This document shows, piece after piece, positions 37,272 through 49,964 of a stretch of DNA of 64,000 bases (within the stretch, counting starts at the first letter, position 1; each line of letters starts with the position of its first letter). Origin of the DNA: Latrodectus hesperus (taxonomy: Eukaryota > Arthropoda > Arachnida > Araneae > Theridiidae); contig CM075850.1 in the NCBI GenBank assembly GCA_037975125.1, positions 75,177,164 through 75,241,163 of the forward strand. Reading direction: 5' to 3'. The notes beneath the pieces are model-generated. The model saw only the letters and a program-made list of their open reading frames with translations. It searched no databases and was not told the DNA's origin. Both the position numbers and the translations under genes were made by a program.

Positions 37272-39006
37272 TTTTCAAATATTTGTAATATCGAGAATGG
37301 AATATTTCTAACACTTTATTTAACAGAAAAATTATAAATTCGTCATCACTAAAAATAAATTTTTGTGTAAGAAGTTCTGTATAAATAAGATTCAACTGTG
37401 AGATTAAAATTATATTAATTAAAACTGTTTTCTAAATAATGTGAATTATTATAGCTCAATATATGAAAAATTATTCAAAGTATTTATCCAATATTTGTTT
37501 GCCAAGCATACTCTTTATAATATACAATATATTTTTTAGGAGACAGAAATATTGCAGCATTAAACTACACATAACTTCATAACCTATCGACCCACAATAT
37601 TCATCTATATCAATGCTTTTAGTGAATCTATTTAGGTTTTCATCTTTACCAATCAAATCATACCAACCCTATTACGTCATGGTTCCTCATAGAGAGACGG
37701 TGATTCCTTATCAAATACTGACAATCATCAGTTATTTTTGATGAGGATATCTGAGATATGGACACTTATTTGACATATTGGCTCTCGACTCGTATTTCAC
37801 GAAATGTTAACTTCAAACTTGATTTCATACTTGTCAGTTTCAGTTGACTTCATAAAACAATAATAATTTTTTTTAAATAAACTTTAAGAGTGAGCAATGA
37901 CAAGTACTGGATAACTATTTGAATGTATTGTAAAATATAATTTATTAAATTTCAAAATTACGCTGCTGATTATAAAATAAATCAGTAATTAAGAAAAGAA
38001 AATATCTCTTTATTTTTGCAAATACAGTGAGATGGACAATAAACAGAAATTCATATGAAAATGTTTACTGAAATTAGTTTTGTGTAAATTTATAACTCAG
38101 TGAAATAGAGGCTTTGTGCTTCATCATTTTATTTTTCCTTTTTAGAAAGAAAAATTACAAAATTTTTATTTATGACTGACAGGTTCAATATAAAGTGTTT
38201 AATAAAAATTCAAGAATTCAGTTAATAAAATACATAAGCATACCTAAATAATAAACTGAGCTATATTACAGATTTAAATAGTTGAGTATGCTGTGATTAT
38301 GGAATTTTGTGACATTATTGATGAGACAAAAATAATACCTGACACGAAAATCGTTTTGAAATAAAACAGATTTTTAAACAATGAAATTAAATATATATTT
38401 TAGAAATAAGCAAATAACATTTAAAAAAATAATAAAATTTTGAAATTATTTTCTATTTGGTTTATGAAAGTGATTTTACCTAAGGGCCAAACACTTATCT
38501 CATAATTATAATTTAAAACAAATTTTTATATTTTTTAGTTTTTTCATTTATCTATACATGTATTTACCATTTAATGTATTCAATTTTATGAGATTTTATT
38601 TGTCAATAATTTTTAAATTATTTATAAGATTGGAAAAAGAGGACACACATTACAATAATCTTACACCTAACATTTGTTTAATTAACCTTTAACAGCTGAT
38701 TTATATTTTGTTTGAAAAAATACTGAATACAGAACATATATTCGAAAACATATTTGTACGTTGAGCATAGATATTCGGTTATGTTTTCATATCGCAAGGA
38801 ACGAAACCCAGAAAACAACACTAACCAAAACCGAATAAATCAATATTAAAGAATATCATTAATATAAGGAAGAATTTTGCGACTTATAATTATATTAACG
38901 ATGTTTTAAAAAAAGAATTCTTACCTAAGATAAAAGTATCAACTAAGTACAAACTCCTGCATCTTATATAGAAAATAATAATTCCTTATTATATACATAC
39001 ATTCAT

Positions 39007-39031
39007 ATATATATATATATATATATATATA
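39007..39031. repeat. (AT)n microsatellite
   Basis: Uninterrupted AT dinucleotides in AT-rich surroundings. Confidence 0.95.
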
Positions 39032-42000
39032 AATTATAATATTATATTAATAATATTATTATTCTAAAACTCACAAAAAATATAAAATATGTTTCAGTTA
39101 CATCAAATTAAAAAAAAATATCACTTTCTCTTTAACATGTTGATATTCAATAAATTTTGGTAATCCTCAAAAGTGAAATTTGGAGTAAATTCTATCATTT
39201 AGGTTTTATTTTTTTCCTTGGACTAGGATTTGTTATTGATTTTTACGCTTTGTCTTAAGCATGGATATAAGTTAGCTTTACCTACATTATAATAATATTA
39301 TGGAAATAATAGGCATTTATTAAGTACATTAACCATTAATATATACGTGGCATACAACAAAACATTTGCTGCTATGTTTTCGAGAATACAGGAAGCCTAT
39401 TCGGAAACCTGACACTTCAAAAGCTCGTTAAAAATTTTAATCTTGAGCAAGTATAAGTTTTACAAAGATAGTAGACAAGGACTACGTGAACATATTAAAA
39501 AATATAGAAGAGTTTTGAAAATATGGCATGACTCGTTTTCTCTGTAATACAAAGAAAACGTTAATCTATATGTTGCCTAAATAAAATATTAGATCATTTC
39601 TCTGTGAAGCATTCAGTGTCTAAATATTTTTGAAAATGTAATGTGCGAAACAATTTATGCTGAGTCTTCAATACCATGCAAAACAATTCATGGTATTAAA
39701 GAATTCATGGTAAGTTTTTTTACATTTAAAATTTTAATTTCCGATTAAAAAAACTTAAGGTAAGCTGCTTCTTATATTCATATCCGCAATTTATTGAAAT
39801 TTTCAACAAATTTGTGTCATAATATTTTAAATATTTTCAGCCTTCTATGAAATTAAATAAATAAAATATTTGCTGTCTTCAAAGTTTGGAGGTCTTTATT
39901 TCTATAATGATTGCCTATTATTTCGAAATTACAGAATGCTATATTTCACATCTTTAGTTACATGAGTTATATTTTTAATTACAGCTATAACAAATTTTAA
40001 AGATAATAATTAATTCAATTGATTTTTTAAAGTTTGGTACTGTTTGCTTTAGAATTTACCGAACTTGATAGTAAATCTATTACTACAACGAAATATTTAA
40101 CATAAAAGTAAACTATTTTTGTTCCTGCTCGTTGATAGCCGGAGAAATCATCATAATTGTCAATATTCCCATAAACAGGTTCGTAAATATTGCATTGTTA
40201 GTAAATTTGATTGTTATTACAATAAAGATGTACTCTTTTGAACTAGATTGAAGATTTCGTTCGGATAACTTGTAACAAAATGTGTGCACAAGCCCACGCG
40301 CTGTGCAAGCCCATGCACTTAAAACAGTTGTTCCAAAGATATCATGACTTTAAAATAACAACGTAATACATATAAATACCATTTACGTTCTTACTATGAT
40401 AAAAAAATTTCACTGTAACAGAAAGTAATGGAAAAACGAATTATTTTTTACAACTTTATATATTCAGAAAAAAAATAAGTAAATAAATAAAAATAAGAAC
40501 CTGTTGCATTTTTTTCTTTGAAATGTTTATTTAATTAAGTATCTATAAAAAATAACAAAAATCTATATCAAACAATATTATCATCAAAAAATAAGAATTA
40601 ATCAAATATGTAAATTTTTTTCTGCTCAATATCATTGCAAGTTTTTATAAGTGTAAGCCAAAACAGACCTTGTTTATTTCATATCTTTCAATGGGCTGCA
40701 TAATAATCAAAAGGTTGAATTTTCCTCAGTAATGCTTAATGTTATCCATCCATTGCAAACACTACTTATTCATTTATATCTAGGTAATAATCACTAATAT
40801 CAATATGAATCAAATATTGATTAAAAACTCATTTTATTCTTTCATTTTCATACTTGAAGATAAAATGGTAGTTTATTTTTAGGGAAATTATAGAAATATT
40901 ACACGTAAATCAAAACTTTAAAACGAAGCAACACATATCCATTTTTGGACCTTGACTAATTTTTGACCAAAACCCAATCAACCATAAATTTCATATCTTG
41001 TACAATGTTTCTATAAAGTGAAAAATTTGTTTAATAATTAGCTTATATAAAATAAATGATAACATTTCAAAATTTAAAGCACCAGTTATGAATACAATTA
41101 AATTATTTTCTGAGGCTACCAAATTGAAATTTTTGTTATAGCCTCAATCGTTTCATTAAAATAATCAACGTATTAATTTTTTTAAATGTGAAAGTACAAT
41201 GCATTTTCTAAAATAAACTTCAAATTTTATTTAAATGTATACATTTAAAACTTTAATTTAAATTTTAATCCTGAATTGTAATTACATTTTAAATTAAATT
41301 TTTGTTATATAAATTCGAACATTAAATTTTTATTTAAAAAATGTCAAATTTTCTAATCAAAAGAATTTTTTTATATAAAAAAGCATTCGTCATAAGAAAT
41401 ATTCATTTTAATTCTTAAGTTGATCATTTTATTAAAACGTAAGTGTTTTGAATCAAATTCATTTTCATTAATTTACTTAGAACTTCTTTAGGGAATCTTC
41501 ATTTTGTTAAGGCACTGAAAGAGTATGTAATAACTATCAAGACATCACATATTAAAACAAATATTCTCTCAATATACAAAACAAATATTCTATTCATTTA
41601 CAGTCAAATAAATCTTATTTTTCATCTTTGCTTGACCTATTTTCTTTACTCGAAAATAAAAAATACACATTAAATATATTACGATAAGAAAATGATGAAT
41701 AAAGACCATTTGAATTAAACATTAAGCACTTAATTTATTCCCAATATCCTGTTCATATATATAAGCATTTAAATCAAAATTAATCAAACTTTATAATGGA
41801 AATTACACATGCATAACTCCATATAACATTTGTATGAATTTGATTCCAGAGAATATGCACTATTTAATTATTTCGTAAAAGCTTGTTTTTGAAGGTTCTT
41901 TCATTTGATTGAATTTCATATGCGGGATCATCCGATCTCTCCTAATCATAAATATATGATAACACAAATGAGTAAGTACCTGACTCTCGTATCTGGAAAA

Positions 42001-42159
42001 AAAAGCCCATGATTTATACGTAAAGCAATTGAATTCCATTAAAAGGATATATTTTTGCAGAATACTCATACATAGAATACAATGTACTTCTGTTTAAAAT
42101 AGTGTGGAACAATGAAGAAAAGGTTTTCAGAAATTATGTATGATCTCTTCAATTAACCA

Positions 42160-42500
42160 TGGTTGAAAAGAGTTGAATGGTTTAGTGTGTCTAGCAGCGC
42201 TGCCAAACAGAAAAAGACGACTGGAAATTAAATACCATACAATTTAAGACATCATTTAAAAGGGCCGTATAATTTGTTGAAGGGAAAGTTACGTTCTCAT
42301 GACCGCGAGACAGTGGGATCTATGTCTCACCCAACGGAAGACTGCGATGGTGAGAGAATTTATGTACACCAAAATTCCATACAATCTAATGTCCCTCCAC
42401 TTGAGTGAGGATGCTTTAAAAGGATACTATTAATCCTCACTGTTTAAACGCACTTTTAAATGACGAGGTGGCTGGCGGTTTTCAGTAGCTTTGATTGGCA
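42160..42500. repeat. GC-elevated unclassified island
   Basis: About 340 bp of balanced composition in an AT desert. It contains two consecutive small hairpins: GAGACA...TGTCTC at 42308-42329 and CTCACC...GGTGAG at 42327-42355. No long frame, splice pair or recognisable family is visible. Insertion of a mobile element is the likeliest explanation, but no ends were resolved. Confidence 0.35.
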
Positions 42501-42509
42501 GAAATAAGA

Positions 42510-44830
42510 AGCTGAAAATGCATTGAAATAATTTAACTTCATGCAACGTTTGTAAAAGGAAAATATTGCTAACTTCAGTATTTATTTCTTACTTATTTTG
42601 TATGATTTATCATTTTAAAGCTTGGAGTAAGTTTTCTGTATTGCTTTAGTTCTGAAATTAACAATATGTGCATTCTTTATGGACGGCAATGACGTGATGT
42701 TTAAAATTAAATAAATAAAAATAGAATTATTTAATTTGAAAGCTTTGGAAGTTTAATACTTTTTTAATTGGGATATTAGTTGAAATAGAGCATTTAATAC
42801 CTGAAAATAATTATCTTATTCTTCATAGTACTATTTTCCTAAACATTTATTCATAAAACTGATTTTAATGAATAATAGAAATTTCTTTGAAATATATGTG
42901 ACATCCAAATATAATTCTCATGCAGAAAATCCAATAACTATAAAATACACTTTTATAGTTATTCCCCAAAAAGCATAATATCGTGGCATTACCTAGATCC
43001 ATTATTGGCGATCTGTATTGGTCCAATTCTGGATGGTTTACATTTCCCTGTATAAGACCAATGTGGATTGCCAAAGTAGGACAATGTAATTTGAATTAAA
43101 AGTTTCTATTTTATGAACCAGAAAAGAATTATTGCGAATACTTTCGGTGTTTGTGTAACTAAAAATTAAAATTATTATTATTTTAACTTTTTTATCTTAA
43201 GAAATCCCTTAAAATTGATTGGAAGGTTTGATCCATGGAAATAATAATATTGTTTAAATTTCTCCATATGTTATGATTTATTAAATAACTGTCACTTGCT
43301 GAAAAATAGATGGAAAAAGTCATCACTGAAGAAGTTTTTGAATCAGTGTAAAAATTGATATTAAGTATTTTGACACGGAAAAGTGATGGATTGCATGCAT
43401 CCTTTCCCAATTATACTTTCTAAGAATTTTATTTCTATTTAATATAACATTTTCTTTTTAATACCATTCTTTTGATTAAAAACATTTCACAAACTATATT
43501 ATATTAAATTTTCTTAACTGAAAGCGAAATCTTTTGTTTAATTTGAAATTCCGTATAAATCAATTATAAAAATTTGATATGGCGCAAAAAAATCCTTAAC
43601 GTCAACCTCTAATCTTTTAAGAAAATAGTCCAAAAAATTTAAAAATAAAATTTTAAATAAGTTAATTTATTAAAATTTTAAGGATTTGTGCTAGTTTAAA
43701 GTACCGATTTAAGAATTAAAATTATTATGTATGATATTTTAATTTTTAAGTAAACTCTTATAACAATAAGTAGAATATCAGATTTTGATTACATATTCTG
43801 GCGCTAGATGACAGCACAAAAACAGATAATAATTTTATATTTGTAAATTTTGGCTTTAACATAAACAACATCAGAGCCATCTGTAAGGCTTCTAGATTAT
43901 CAGAGAAGCTTTTGTGAATATCTTAATTATTTCCTTCACTCACTAATCTTTTCATAATTTTCTTCTGATTAAACATCAAATAAAGGTTAAGGCTTTCCAA
44001 TATATAAGATACTTTTGTATTCCTACGAATAAGGAGTGTTTCTGACGATTTTATAGTTTAAGTAATATTGTCATTTTTAATAAAATATTTTATTTTTAAT
44101 TTATATATTAAATTTTTTTATAAAATACATTATTTAAACTGTATAAAATGCAAAATTTATGTAATTTGTATGAAGGTAAAATAACACATTCATACTGTTA
44201 TTTAAAAGTACTGATAAATTTTTAAAAAGCTATTTAAAATAAAATAAAATAATCATAAAATATTTTCATATTTATTTTGTTGGACTAGTCTAAGAATCCA
44301 AATTAAAAATAAACTATAAATAAAAATTAACATGAAATCAGAATTTTTAAAATTTTTTGTTTAAAAATTGAATATATGGTTACTTCTTATTACTTTTATA
44401 AGTTATGTGAAACAATAGTCATTTAATAAAGATTTAATTTTTTAAGTTTATGCAAGCAAAATATTTCGGTTCTTCTCATGTGTAAAAAATCATGGTGAAA
44501 GGAAAGGAAAATTTTCAAGTAATCCATCTTCAAAATTTATTTATTTATTTCACAGAAATTTCAAGAAATGTATGTATTCTAGTAATTTTTATATAGATTT
44601 TATAGTCAATAATTACAAAAAATAAAAGAGTTTCATATTTATATAAAAAATATCTTGAAATTTTCTAGAACATGGGAACAATGAAAAGTCGATGAAGATA
44701 TAATCAAACAGTTGAATTAACTTTAAGCTTAGATGCATTTGTTCCTTTATTAAGTTGGCAATAGTTATACATTTCATCATTTATTGCAAATCCTCATTTA
44801 TGATAATTTGAGAAGTGAAATGAAATAAAT
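42510..44830. other. AT-rich stretch, nothing recognised
   Basis: Several 69-73-codon frames occur on the minus strand, but none has recognisable sequence. No repeats found by eye. Confidence 0.5.
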
Positions 44831-44849
44831 GATAGAAAATGTTTGCTGC

Positions 44850-44962
44850 TCAACTCAAGATGGCTGACATTATTTTGTTTACGTTTTGAAGAGCAAGTGG
44901 TCTAAGTGCATTCAAAATGATTGTAGTATATTCACCTACTTGATTGGGTTTTGAAGTTTGTT
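44850..44962 (+). other. Candidate first (5' UTR) exon of the kelch gene
   Basis: The plus strand has CAAGATGGCTGAC at 44857, which resembles the YY1-type AAGATGGC element found at transcript starts of housekeeping genes. Just over 100 bases later comes a consensus splice donor, GTT|GTAAGTAT (GT at 44963). No open frame continues from the ATG, so the exon would be untranslated. The minus strand of the same block holds a 73-codon frame that also looks protein-like, so the strand assignment is open. Confidence 0.25.
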
Positions 44963-45429
44963 GTAAGTATTTCTGAATACCTACATTTAAAAATTGAAAG
45001 AATGAAGTTATGCTTTTAAATATTAGTGATGGTAATGTAAGTTTAAAAATTTTGTTCAAGTGACATTTCACTTTTTAAAATTATTATTTACTTTTGAGTT
45101 ATTTGTTTCTGTTTAGTTCAAATATAATTTTTAAAAAATAAAAAGTGTGAAAATCAAATAATCAGTGTCAACAAGATTATAAAAGTAAATACTACTTTCT
45201 ATTTTGTATACAAAATTAATTTCGATTACTCTTATAAACAAATAATTTCGTTTCTAATGAATTTTTTTTGTGTATTTTTCGAATAAATGTAATAAACTTT
45301 ACATATTTTAAGTAGCTAGTTTTAGTAGAGTATTTTGTCATAATTGTTTAATTTTACTTTATTACTATTGAGTTTTTTCTGACAAAAAAGGTTAATCACA
45401 AAGTTTATGAATTTTTATTATTATTATAG

Positions 45430-45474
45430 GAAACTTCGGCTCAGTTAAAAGAAATTCTTGCATGGCTTCAAAAT
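45430..45474 (+). other. Candidate 45-nt micro-exon
   Basis: Bracketed by TATTATTATAG at the 5' side and a donor-like GTATGT at the 3' side. The in-frame translation ETSAQLKEILAWLQN is exactly 15 codons with an amphipathic, protein-like composition and better codon use than the flanks. It does not join in frame with the kelch ORF through the other candidate exon, so it could be 5' UTR, part of another transcript, or chance. Confidence 0.25.
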
Positions 45475-45849
45475 GTATGTTCTTTTAAAAAGAATTATTC
45501 TACTAAAACAGTTATACATTTAACTTTGAAGATAATAAGTTATGCCAAAAACTTAACATTTTCCAATAAATAAAATTTTTCTACAAGCGGGCATTTATCT
45601 GTGTTTTATTAGCATTTATTAGCAAATCTTTTGTCTGAAATAAACTTTGTAATTTTAAGCATGGTTTTTACCAGTTTAAGTCTATTCAGTTTTGAAAAAC
45701 TATTAATGAAAATTATTTAATCTATTTTTAATGTTTAATTGCTACTTTTATTAATGGTAATGCAAATCTTTGGAATGCTATACTAATTGTGTAATTTGTA
45801 TTTATTCTTCTGTAAATAATTGTTGCCAAGTTTTAATTTGAAAATATAT

Positions 45850-47061
45850 GGAACAAGTTCAGTATCCCCATACACTGATTTCTCGCCAAATCTGGTAACC
45901 GTTGTTTACGTTGTAGTGTTGCCGATTTCAGCTTTTGTTTTTATTATAGTGTTGCCAAATTTAGTTTTTGTTACTATTTTTATTTTTTCCTTGCCAGATT
46001 CCGTTTTTCTCGTGTTTTAAATAATTTTTACGTTATATATGTGCTTTTTTTAGTGGCAATAGCTTTTTTAGTTTCACTTCGAGACCTTTCCAGAACTTTC
46101 TTTGCTAATTGTTCTACGTTTTAATTGCTTGTCATTTTAATTTCGTTTACATTTGCTGATAGAATTCGTGGATTTCCTGTTCTTGTGTTTCATTGTCTCC
46201 AGTGTCCAATTATTGTAAATTTTTTCTTTTTTATTATTTCTTTTATATAATTTACTTTTATTTGGTTTAATTTTAATATATATTTTTTATTAATTGATTT
46301 ACATTTATTTTATACATTTTAAATCGTTAACTATTTTTTTTTCAATTCGTTTTCTTAATTTTTTATCATCTTTTTATTGTTTTAATTACTTTATTTTTTG
46401 TTTTAATTTAAAATGTTTCATATTCAAAATGTTGTAGAAAAATATCAACAAGTTATTTTAGCAAAAATTAAAGATAATAATGATGGATTATTGCTCAGGA
46501 TTCCAATTTATTAATTAATTTAGGATTCGCAAATATTAATTTTTAACGGAAATTGGATTTGGAGAAAGTGTAATTTATTTAAATTCTATTGCTTACATGT
46601 TTTTTATTGTATTCGTGTTTCATTTTTATTTACTTATAATGTGTATATTCTTAAAAAATATTTTATTCATGTTTTTTTTTTTAATTTAAAAATGTATATA
46701 TTTGAAAAATAAGTTTTTGCATGCTTTTTTTTAATTTTATAAAGTGTTTATATTTAGAAAAATATTTTTGCATGTTTTTTGTAAAATTAGATAATTATTT
46801 TTACTGAAATGTGACACTGGTGACAAACGAATTAAGTCGAAATAAACCGGCTTGTCATAACCAATCGGCATGTCAGCTTAACTTCATATAAAGTAAGTCC
46901 ATTATTTATATTTATTTCCCTTTTTAAATTTTCTGAAATGCATATTTTTCGATAGAACTTAGGGAAATTTCCCGTTTTAATAAACGCGTGCATAGCTTGG
47001 CGACTTGGCGACATAAATATTCGCCGCGTCGCCAAGTGTATGGGGATACTGAACTTGTTCC
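45850..47061. mobile_element. Non-autonomous TIR transposon with perfect 8-bp target duplication (hAT-like?)
   Basis: Twenty-seven identical bases form the terminal inverted repeats (45850-45876 and 47035-47061), starting GGAACAAGTTCAGTATCCCC. The same 8 bases, AAATATAT, occur directly outside each end (45842-45849 and 47062-47069). Eight-base duplications are typical of hAT, P and Merlin elements; the terminus does not start CAG as many hATs do. Short motifs with TCGCC/TTGCC and their complements recur just inside both ends, like hAT subterminal repeats. The 1.2-kb interior is T-rich with no transposase; the best internal frame (46413-46514, MFHIQNVVEKYQQVILAKIK...) has 33 codons and may be a leftover. 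Confidence 0.9.
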
Positions 47062-47287
47062 AAATATATTTCTCATATTGTATTTAAAAAAGTCTAATTT
47101 TCTATGTGAGTAATTTTTTTAACGTCTATGTGCATGGTTGGGATATGTGTACAAATGATGCACATTCCCCAACCATGATGTTTCTTTTATGGTATATAGT
47201 TTGAAAAGGAAATAACATAAGTACACCATTTAATCTGAACAGTATTATTCTGGACATTTGATTATTGAGGGTATCTTAAAAAATTAA

Positions 47288-48378
47288 TGGTAAAAGTTAC
47301 CAGACCCGTTCAGGATTGGCGCGATTTCAAATTTTTGCGTCAACCACTCTACAGCTCTGTATGCCAACCTAAATTACGTCACTACGCGCGATAGCAATCA
47401 ACCAATAACGATCGTGTTCGAACTTCAGCTTTGAAATAGCGCTTTTTTTCCGAATTCCAAGTATTAAAAATTTGAATATTTCATTATAATAAGTACTATA
47501 GAAGTTTTAAAATTCTAATAACTAGAAACGAAAATTTTAAAACTTGAATTTTAAAATACTGTGCAATTTTGCTCACTTAAAAAAAAAGAATGTACCGCTA
47601 CGTACTACAGTGACAATCAATAATAAAGCTAAATTTCTAACATTAACAAATTTCATTTTTTTATTTAAATTCACTTTTTAATATTCCGAGCAATGGCGCC
47701 CACCTTAAAAAAACATCAGTGTAGCGCTACCTACTACAGTGCCAACCGGGCAATAAAGCTAAATTTCTAAAGTTAACAAATTTCACTTTTTGTTTAAACT
47801 CAAATTTTAATATATCGCCCACATTAAGGAAATTTCAGTACGCTGCACATTCTAACACTAACATACAATGCACACAACTTAAACATTCATTTACTTATGG
47901 AAACATTCATTTTTATAAAAAATTTAGTTTCTAAATATGAATAAAATAGTAATGAAAAACAAAATAACTCACCTAATCTTCATCGCTCTCCGAATCGTTA
48001 CTTTTCGGCGAATATACCGTTTTTATCGCATCTAAAAAATCTTCTATTATGTTTTCCGGATTCTTTCTCCATACGTACTCCGCGAAAATGTAAAATCAAT
48101 ATATCCTCACCAATAATTATTAATTTTCGCAACCAACACACAAACTCCAAAAAGCGAATATCGAAACTCAATGCGTTAAGATTATTCTGTAATAGTTTCT
48201 AAGGTTACATACAAAACGCGCATGTCACGCGATCACGTTACCTCATAAACACAAAACACGTCATACATGCGTAATTCGAACTGTTAAACCAGTCTGGCAA
48301 ACTAATCGCACCACTTTATCGCCTGCTTAGCGCATTTTACCCTCTGTACGGATCTCTTCACTTTAACGAAATTGGTAA
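47288..48378 (+). mobile_element. TIR element with internal tandem repeats, copy 1
   Basis: This ~1.09-kb block matches a second block at 51563-52574 in the same orientation along its whole length. Examples are GGTAAAAGTT at the start, GCACTACGCGC-like and GATCGTGTTCGAA motifs, and TTTTACCCTCT near the end. The first and last ~40 bases are imperfect inverted repeats of each other (GTAAAAG...CTGT.CAGG and its complement). The centre holds ~129-bp tandem units marked by CTACTACAGTG (actacag at 47604 and 47733), each carrying TAAAGCTAAATTTCTAA. No coding capacity. Not recognised as any named family. Ends approximate. Confidence 0.72.
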
Positions 48379-48379
48379 A

Positions 48380-48479
48380 TACCATATTTGTATTTTAATC
48401 CAATGTATTGGTTATGTATATAGATCTGTCTCATATTATAGAATGCAATAAAGTAATTTTTACTTTAAATATCAGTTTA
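48380..48479. other. Short AT-rich spacer
   Basis: Intronic spacer between the TIR element and the (CAA)n-tailed insertion. Confidence 0.5.
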
Positions 48480-48491
48480 AGATTGCTTTAT

Positions 48492-48647
48492 AGAATGCAA
48501 AAAAGTAACACTTACTTGAGTGCACTCAATTCTCAATGGAGGAGCTCCTTGGGAACCCCCTTCTTTTTCTTGATTTTGTGAGAGTGCATGGGCTCATGGA
48601 TCTGATGTAGCTCCGCTATTTTGAATGGGATTTGTAACAACAACAAC
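48492..48647 (+). mobile_element. Short retroposon with (CAA)n tail and 12-bp target duplication
   Basis: The direct repeat AGATTGCTTTAT lies at 48480-48491 and 48648-48659. Between the copies is a 156-bp segment, GC-richer than its surroundings, that ends TGTAACAACAACAAC, a short tandem-repeat 3' tail like those of RTE-type LINEs and their SINEs. No A/B boxes were seen, so a 5'-truncated LINE end or a LINE-mobilised SINE without a tRNA head are both possible. Confidence 0.8.
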
Positions 48648-48659
48648 AGATTGCTTTAT

Positions 48660-49905
48660 GATTTTTTGAAAGTTGGCTCTATTTATAATTTAGAATTTTT
48701 GTTTAAAATGGCTATCCAATCCAGAATAACAATGCTCTATTTAATCTAATATTTCTGTTCTGGTGTTTTTCTTCTAAATTATATAAAATTTTATAAAGTT
48801 ATTGAATGTGAATGCTATTCACTTGTTGAATCAAAAATTATCCCTTGAACTTATAATATTTTTTGATAATCATTTTGGAGCAATTTAATTTTTCTGTTCA
48901 ACAAGAATAATTAAAAAACATCAAGCAGACAGCAATATTTGTCATTTAAATGTAAATTAATGGCCAATTTTCTGATGTTGTCTAAATTGTGTTTTTTTTT
49001 TTTATCTGAATTGATATCTTTTAATTTTCTAGGAATTCACTGTAATCATGCAATAAATCATAACTTGTTTAATAAAATAATAGATTTTAGAATAACTGTT
49101 TATTTTTATCACCATTGAAGTTTTGATTCAGTTGATGTCCTGAGGAATATTTTTAATAAATTTTTATATAGCTTATTTGAGTTTGAAATTTTTTAAAATG
49201 TTTCAAATATCCTCTTAATGAAAATTATAATATTTATGTCTTGGGTTGAACATGTCATTTCAAGCTTTCCAAATTGTAGATCTATTATTTGATCTTAACC
49301 CTTGATAACTATGTTTAAATATCAGTTGCATTGTAACTACACATTTGTCAAGCATTAATAACAATTAGGCAATTATTATTTAATTAAATTATTAAAGTCA
49401 GAAAAGGATAACTGTTAGGGAGCACAGGAAAACATCGCCTTTACATTTGATCAGAGATGTATCCTCACATTGTATTACTATTACATTAGTTGTCTAAATT
49501 TAAAAATGTTTTTAAAATCTAGCAATAAAGGTAGCATATTTAAGTTAATCACTTTGCACATTTGATTGCAGATGTATTGTCGCATACAAGAATGATTAGC
49601 TATCTCGATTTAAGAATATTTCTTTAACATATATGGAAATGCTTGCACTTTGAATATGTTATGTATTCCATTAAAAAAAATTTTTTTTATTATTATTTAT
49701 AATTATAAAATTTTAGGAAAAAAAAGTTGAGAATATCTATATTTTAACAAGTTAAGGGATTGATAGTGATATCCCCCATCAGATTTCAAAAACAGCTTAT
49801 AAAAATGTTAAAAAAAATTTTTATTAAATTGATTACCATTTTTAAACTTTGCCATGATATTTTTATTTTTGATGTAATTATATTTATGTATAATTCTTAT
49901 ATATT
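48660..49905. other. AT-rich, probably intron of the kelch gene
   Basis: No repeat or coding signal recognised. Confidence 0.5.
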
Positions 49906-49909
49906 TCAG

Positions 49910-49964
49910 AGTAGCAAGTAATGACATCTTGTAAATCTAAAAAGTGGAATAGAATGTGTAAATT
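49910..49964 (+). other. Candidate 55-nt 5' UTR exon of the kelch gene
   Basis: ATATTTCAG immediately precedes it, a good acceptor with a pyrimidine-rich approach. AATT|GTAAGT ends it, a consensus donor. Spliced to the acceptor at 54153, the frame of the kelch ORF meets a TGA at 49922-49924 and no ATG before 54177, so the exon would be non-coding for kelch. A short upstream ORF (ATG at 49921, ending TAA just before the main start) would be created. The exon is an inference from splice signals only. Confidence 0.45.

Larger units (their letters stand above)
36045..42150. other. Long AT-rich stretch without recognisable genes
   Basis: Over 6 kb I found no coding domain or transposon. Minor structures: an imperfect fold-back at 37118-37271, an (AT)n run at 39007-39031, a 9-bp-arm hairpin with a repeated ATTCATGGTA at 39668-39715, and a small duplication with GTGCACAAGCCCA / GTGCAAGCCCA at about 40284-40319. 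Confidence 0.55.
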
